From the NCBI GenBank assembly GCA_003696875.1, contig RFHL01001364.1, forward strand, positions 1 to 7,586: a stretch of DNA of 7,586 nt. Reading direction: 5' to 3'. The translations under genes were made by a program, and so were the position numbers. The stretch is from Bacteroidota bacterium. Lineage in GTDB: Bacteria; Bacteroidota; Bacteroidia; J057. Positions 5,811 to 7,586 of the stretch are shown here, in pieces (within the stretch, counting starts at the first letter, position 1; each line of letters starts with the position of its first letter). Under the pieces are notes generated by a model. The model saw nothing but the letters and a program-made list of their open reading frames with translations. It searched no databases and was not told the DNA's origin.

Positions 5811-7070
5811 TTAGATGAGGCTACCCTGTACCAAGAAAAAGTTGATCAGGAACGCCAGCAGGGTAAGGCCCATCCCATACATGAAGACATTGTAAGCGAT
5901 GCGCAGGAGCATGAACTTGCGGGCGAGTACCCGCCCGAGAAAGAAAATGTCCTTGGCCATCGAACCGTAGAGGTACTCGGCGTCCTTCATCATCTGGTCG
6001 ATGCCCCACATATAGTCATCTAGGTCCATGTCAAAGAAGTTCCCGAAAAACAAGAGGTTGGTTTTCTTATTGAGAATATCTTCTCGATTAAACGTTCCGG
6101 AATTGATCTTGGGCCGGGTAGCCAGGATGGCAAATACGATGGTGGCCATACACACCCCCATGAGCAGAATCATCGGGTAGATCCAGCGGGTAATATCGAT
6201 GCTTTCCTCTCCGATCCTGACGATGGCATTGGAGAAAATGATCGAAATAATGATGGCATTGATAGAAAGAAGGATGTTGGCCTTGTTATCGGCGAGGTCG
6301 CTCAGGTTGATATGGGTGCGATAGGTGGTGCGAAACATGGTTTCGATCCCCCGATCCGGGCGCTGCTTTTTTGCTTTTTTGAGTTTGCGCTTCAGCTTGC
6401 TTACCTGAGCTTCACGCTTCTCCAATTGCATTTCAATCAGGGCCAGATTGGCTCCGTTTTCCTGCCGATCCCGCTCCTTGATACGCTTGCGGATCTTGCG
6501 GAGGTTTTCCAGCTTCCGGGGTTCCAGTACCTCCTTGCCGTAGCTGGTATAATAGTCATGCTGTTCGAAAAAGTTGGCATTGAATTCATCCCATTCCCGA
6601 TCGGTAAAGTCCCGATCACAAAACACCTTCCACTCGTGACGGATCAGTTCGGAGTTTTCGAGGGCATTGGGATGGGCGAGGTTGGACAAGTCCGCGTCTT
6701 TGAGGACCTGCTCTAAGAGGTTTCGGGGCTCTTTTTCCAGCTGGGTAGATTCAATCAGTTTTTCTACTTGCCTGATGAGCCGCTCTTCCATACCTCGTTC
6801 TGAAAGGAAAGATCGGGCGATTTCCATGCCCAGTTCTTCGTGTCCCAGATAGCGGTGTACATATCCGATATCATGGAGCCAGGCCGCAATCTTCACGATC
6901 CGGGTTTCATGCTCGGTGAGGCCTACGTGTTGGCTGATTTCTTCAACAGCTTTCACCACTTGCTCAGTATGGCTCAGGGTATGGTATGCATAGTCATCCG
7001 ATAGCTGCTCCGATAGCAGGTTTCGGGCGTGTTGCTCGGTGTCGGACAGAAACGAAGCGTCTACATGCAT
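5811..7070 (-). CDS. HD phosphohydrolase-PycTM fusion (Pycsar effector-like membrane protein)
   Basis: The product is 419 residues. Residues 1-195 are an HD-domain phosphohydrolase with likely metal ligands His34 (YHTLSH), His66-Asp67 (AAWLHDIGY), His77 and Asp127 (KDADL); the WDEFNANFFEQHDYY stretch (160-174) is also typical of this HD family. Residues about 186-237 form a strongly charged coiled coil. Residues about 245-414 match PycTM, the membrane effector domain of Pycsar anti-phage systems: DLADNKANILLSINAIIIS (258-276), membrane segments at about 266-286, 297-317 and 394-414, and a LARKFMLLRIAYNVFMYG block. In Pycsar, a PycC cyclase makes cCMP or cUMP and the PycTM effector then damages the membrane. 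No cyclase is visible here, so immunity is not shown; the HD domain might degrade or sense a nucleotide. HD-PycTM fusions are common in Bacteroidota, so a housekeeping role is possible. The start is supported by a full promoter at 7108-7139. Confidence 0.88.
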   Translation of the reverse strand: MHVDASFLSDTEQHARNLLSEQLSDDYAYHTLSHTEQVVKAVEEISQHVGLTEHETRIVKIAAWLHDIGYVHRYLGHEELGMEIARSFLSERGMEERLIRQVEKLIESTQLEKEPRNLLEQVLKDADLSNLAHPNALENSELIRHEWKVFCDRDFTDREWDEFNANFFEQHDYYTSYGKEVLEPRKLENLRKIRKRIKERDRQENGANLALIEMQLEKREAQVSKLKRKLKKAKKQRPDRGIETMFRTTYRTHINLSDLADNKANILLSINAIIISIIFSNAIVRIGEESIDITRWIYPMILLMGVCMATIVFAILATRPKINSGTFNREDILNKKTNLLFFGNFFDMDLDDYMWGIDQMMKDAEYLYGSMAKDIFFLGRVLARKFMLLRIAYNVFMYGMGLTLLAFLINFFLVQGSLI

Positions 7071-7107
7071 AAGGAAAAGGATGCGCCAGACCAGCAGCGG
7101 TACTGTC

Positions 7108-7139
7108 CAAAACTAGCACGAAATCAGTTATAATGTCAA
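7108..7139 (-). promoter_or_regulatory. Bacteroidota promoter of the HD-PycTM gene
   Basis: On the - strand, TTG (7139-7137) is followed after 21 nt by TAGTTTTG (7115-7108), an exact match to TAnnTTTG with spacing in the normal range for the phylum's primary sigma factor. Transcription would start about 30-35 bp before ATG 7070. This is the best promoter in the window. Confidence 0.6.
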
Positions 7140-7213
7140 TAATTCAGCGGGCAATTCGCGTGCTGTCGGGAATGGAAAATGGAGCGACTTTCGGGAAACT
7201 CAATACTTTCTGC

Positions 7214-7221
7214 TAATTTGG
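7214..7221 (+). promoter_or_regulatory. Candidate -7 box of the FKBP lipoprotein gene
   Basis: TAATTTGG differs from TAnnTTTG at one base and lies 48 bp before ATG 7270. No TTG at the usual distance upstream is evident, so support is weak. Transcription from here would place the palindrome at 7247-7261 in the leader RNA. Confidence 0.25.
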
Positions 7222-7246
7222 GACTCGATTTTTCAGTGTCAACAAC

Positions 7247-7261
7247 AACCCTTGAAGGGTT
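7247..7261 (+). repeat. Perfect 7-bp-arm palindrome before the FKBP lipoprotein start
   Basis: AACCCTT and AAGGGTT flank a single central G (7254), giving a perfect odd palindrome whose end lies 8 bp before ATG 7270. It could be a repressor operator or a small RNA hairpin over the translation start region. The symmetry is seen directly; the function is inferred. Confidence 0.4.
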
Positions 7262-7269
7262 TGGTACCT

Positions 7270-7586
7270 ATGACGTGGACGCAAACAACTAGGCAAGCAG
7301 CAATCATCGCTATTTGGCCGGCTTTCCTCCTGTGGACAGCCTGTCAGTCAGGGCCGGCAGGGAGTGATCCGGAAACCCAAATAGACAGCGTTTCTTATGC
7401 TGTGGGCATGGACATTGCCCGTTTTTACCAGAAGCAAGAAGTATCTCTCAATCCAGATATGTTGTACCAGGGCTTTGCAGCCATGGTGGAGGGAAGCGAT
7501 CCCAAAATATCGGAGGAGGAAGCCCTGACTGTCATTGGTGCTTTTCAGCAGCGGATGCGGGTAAAGGAAGAGGAGCGTCGCCTGTC
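7270..7586 (+). CDS. FKBP-type peptidyl-prolyl isomerase lipoprotein, N-terminal part (partial)
   Basis: The frame opens at ATG 7270 and runs off the window end after 105 codons. Residues 1-24 look like a lipoprotein signal (hydrophobic AAIIAIWPAFLLWTA) with Cys25 as the lipid-attachment site. The lipobox WTAC is slightly unusual, since Leu is more common at -3. Residues about 37-105 (IDSVSYAVGMDIARFYQKQ, then LYQGFAAMVEG and a charged helix) match the FKBP_N dimerisation domain found before the catalytic FKBP domain in Mip/FkpA-type foldases. The catalytic domain should lie beyond the window. The likely role is protein folding at the periplasmic face of the inner or outer membrane. The gene is divergent from HD-PycTM, with 199 bp between starts, and has a palindrome just upstream of the start. 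Confidence 0.85.
   Translation, partial: MTWTQTTRQAAIIAIWPAFLLWTACQSGPAGSDPETQIDSVSYAVGMDIARFYQKQEVSLNPDMLYQGFAAMVEGSDPKISEEEALTVIGAFQQRMRVKEEERRL

Noticed and set aside
6312..6716. 134-residue open frame on the + strand with hydrophobic stretches
   Set aside because: It is antisense to the coiled coil and HD end of the HD-PycTM gene; the hydrophobicity comes from the reverse complement of Lys and Glu codons.
7133..7216. 27-codon open frame on the + strand between the two divergent genes
   Set aside because: It is too short to support, overlaps the HD-PycTM promoter, and shows no recognisable motif.
1..7586. Complete Pycsar operon, CRISPR array, tRNA or insertion sequence
   Set aside because: No cyclase gene accompanies the PycTM protein in this window, and I saw no regularly spaced direct repeats, tRNA cloverleaf or transposase signature.

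Overview
The window most likely comes from a Bacteroidota chromosome, probably a moderately GC-rich relative of the Saprospiria/Lewinella group. The evidence is a type A C-terminal sorting domain of the type IX secretion system (T9SS), perfect TAnnTTTG promoter -7 boxes, no clear Shine-Dalgarno sites, and an HD-PycTM protein of a kind common in this phylum. The lineage is an inference from these features. I see no tRNA, rRNA, CRISPR array or insertion sequence.

Layout from left to right: (i) the last 24 codons of an unknown + strand gene (1-75); (ii) a 136-bp AT-rich gap with candidate promoter elements; (iii) a large secreted FG-GAP/VCBS calcium-loop repeat protein with a T9SS sorting domain (212-2512); (iv) a metallo-beta-lactamase-fold hydrolase 46 bp downstream (start called at 2559), preceded by a strong inverted repeat; (v) a small single-pass membrane protein on the - strand, whose stop overlaps the hydrolase stop by 4 bp; (vi) divergent from it, a polytopic membrane protein that looks like an M48 (Ste24/HtpX-type) peptidase without its zinc ligands; (vii) a short beta-rich, possibly arrestin/Spo0M-like protein (5374-5766); (viii) convergent to that, a 419-residue HD-domain protein fused to a PycTM (Pycsar effector-like) membrane domain, on the - strand; (ix) divergent from it, the 5' part of a lipoprotein with an FKBP-type peptidyl-prolyl isomerase N-terminal domain, cut by the window end.

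The genes do not form one clear pathway. Most look like single transcription units or pairs of envelope-related genes: a surface protein, membrane proteins and a periplasmic or outer-membrane foldase. The two most notable are the HD-PycTM fusion, which carries the membrane effector domain of Pycsar anti-phage immunity but has no nucleotide cyclase next to it here, and the apparently inactivated M48-like membrane protein. Several regulatory inverted repeats and Bacteroidota-type promoters are visible. They help choose the start codons of the hydrolase, the small membrane protein and the HD-PycTM gene.
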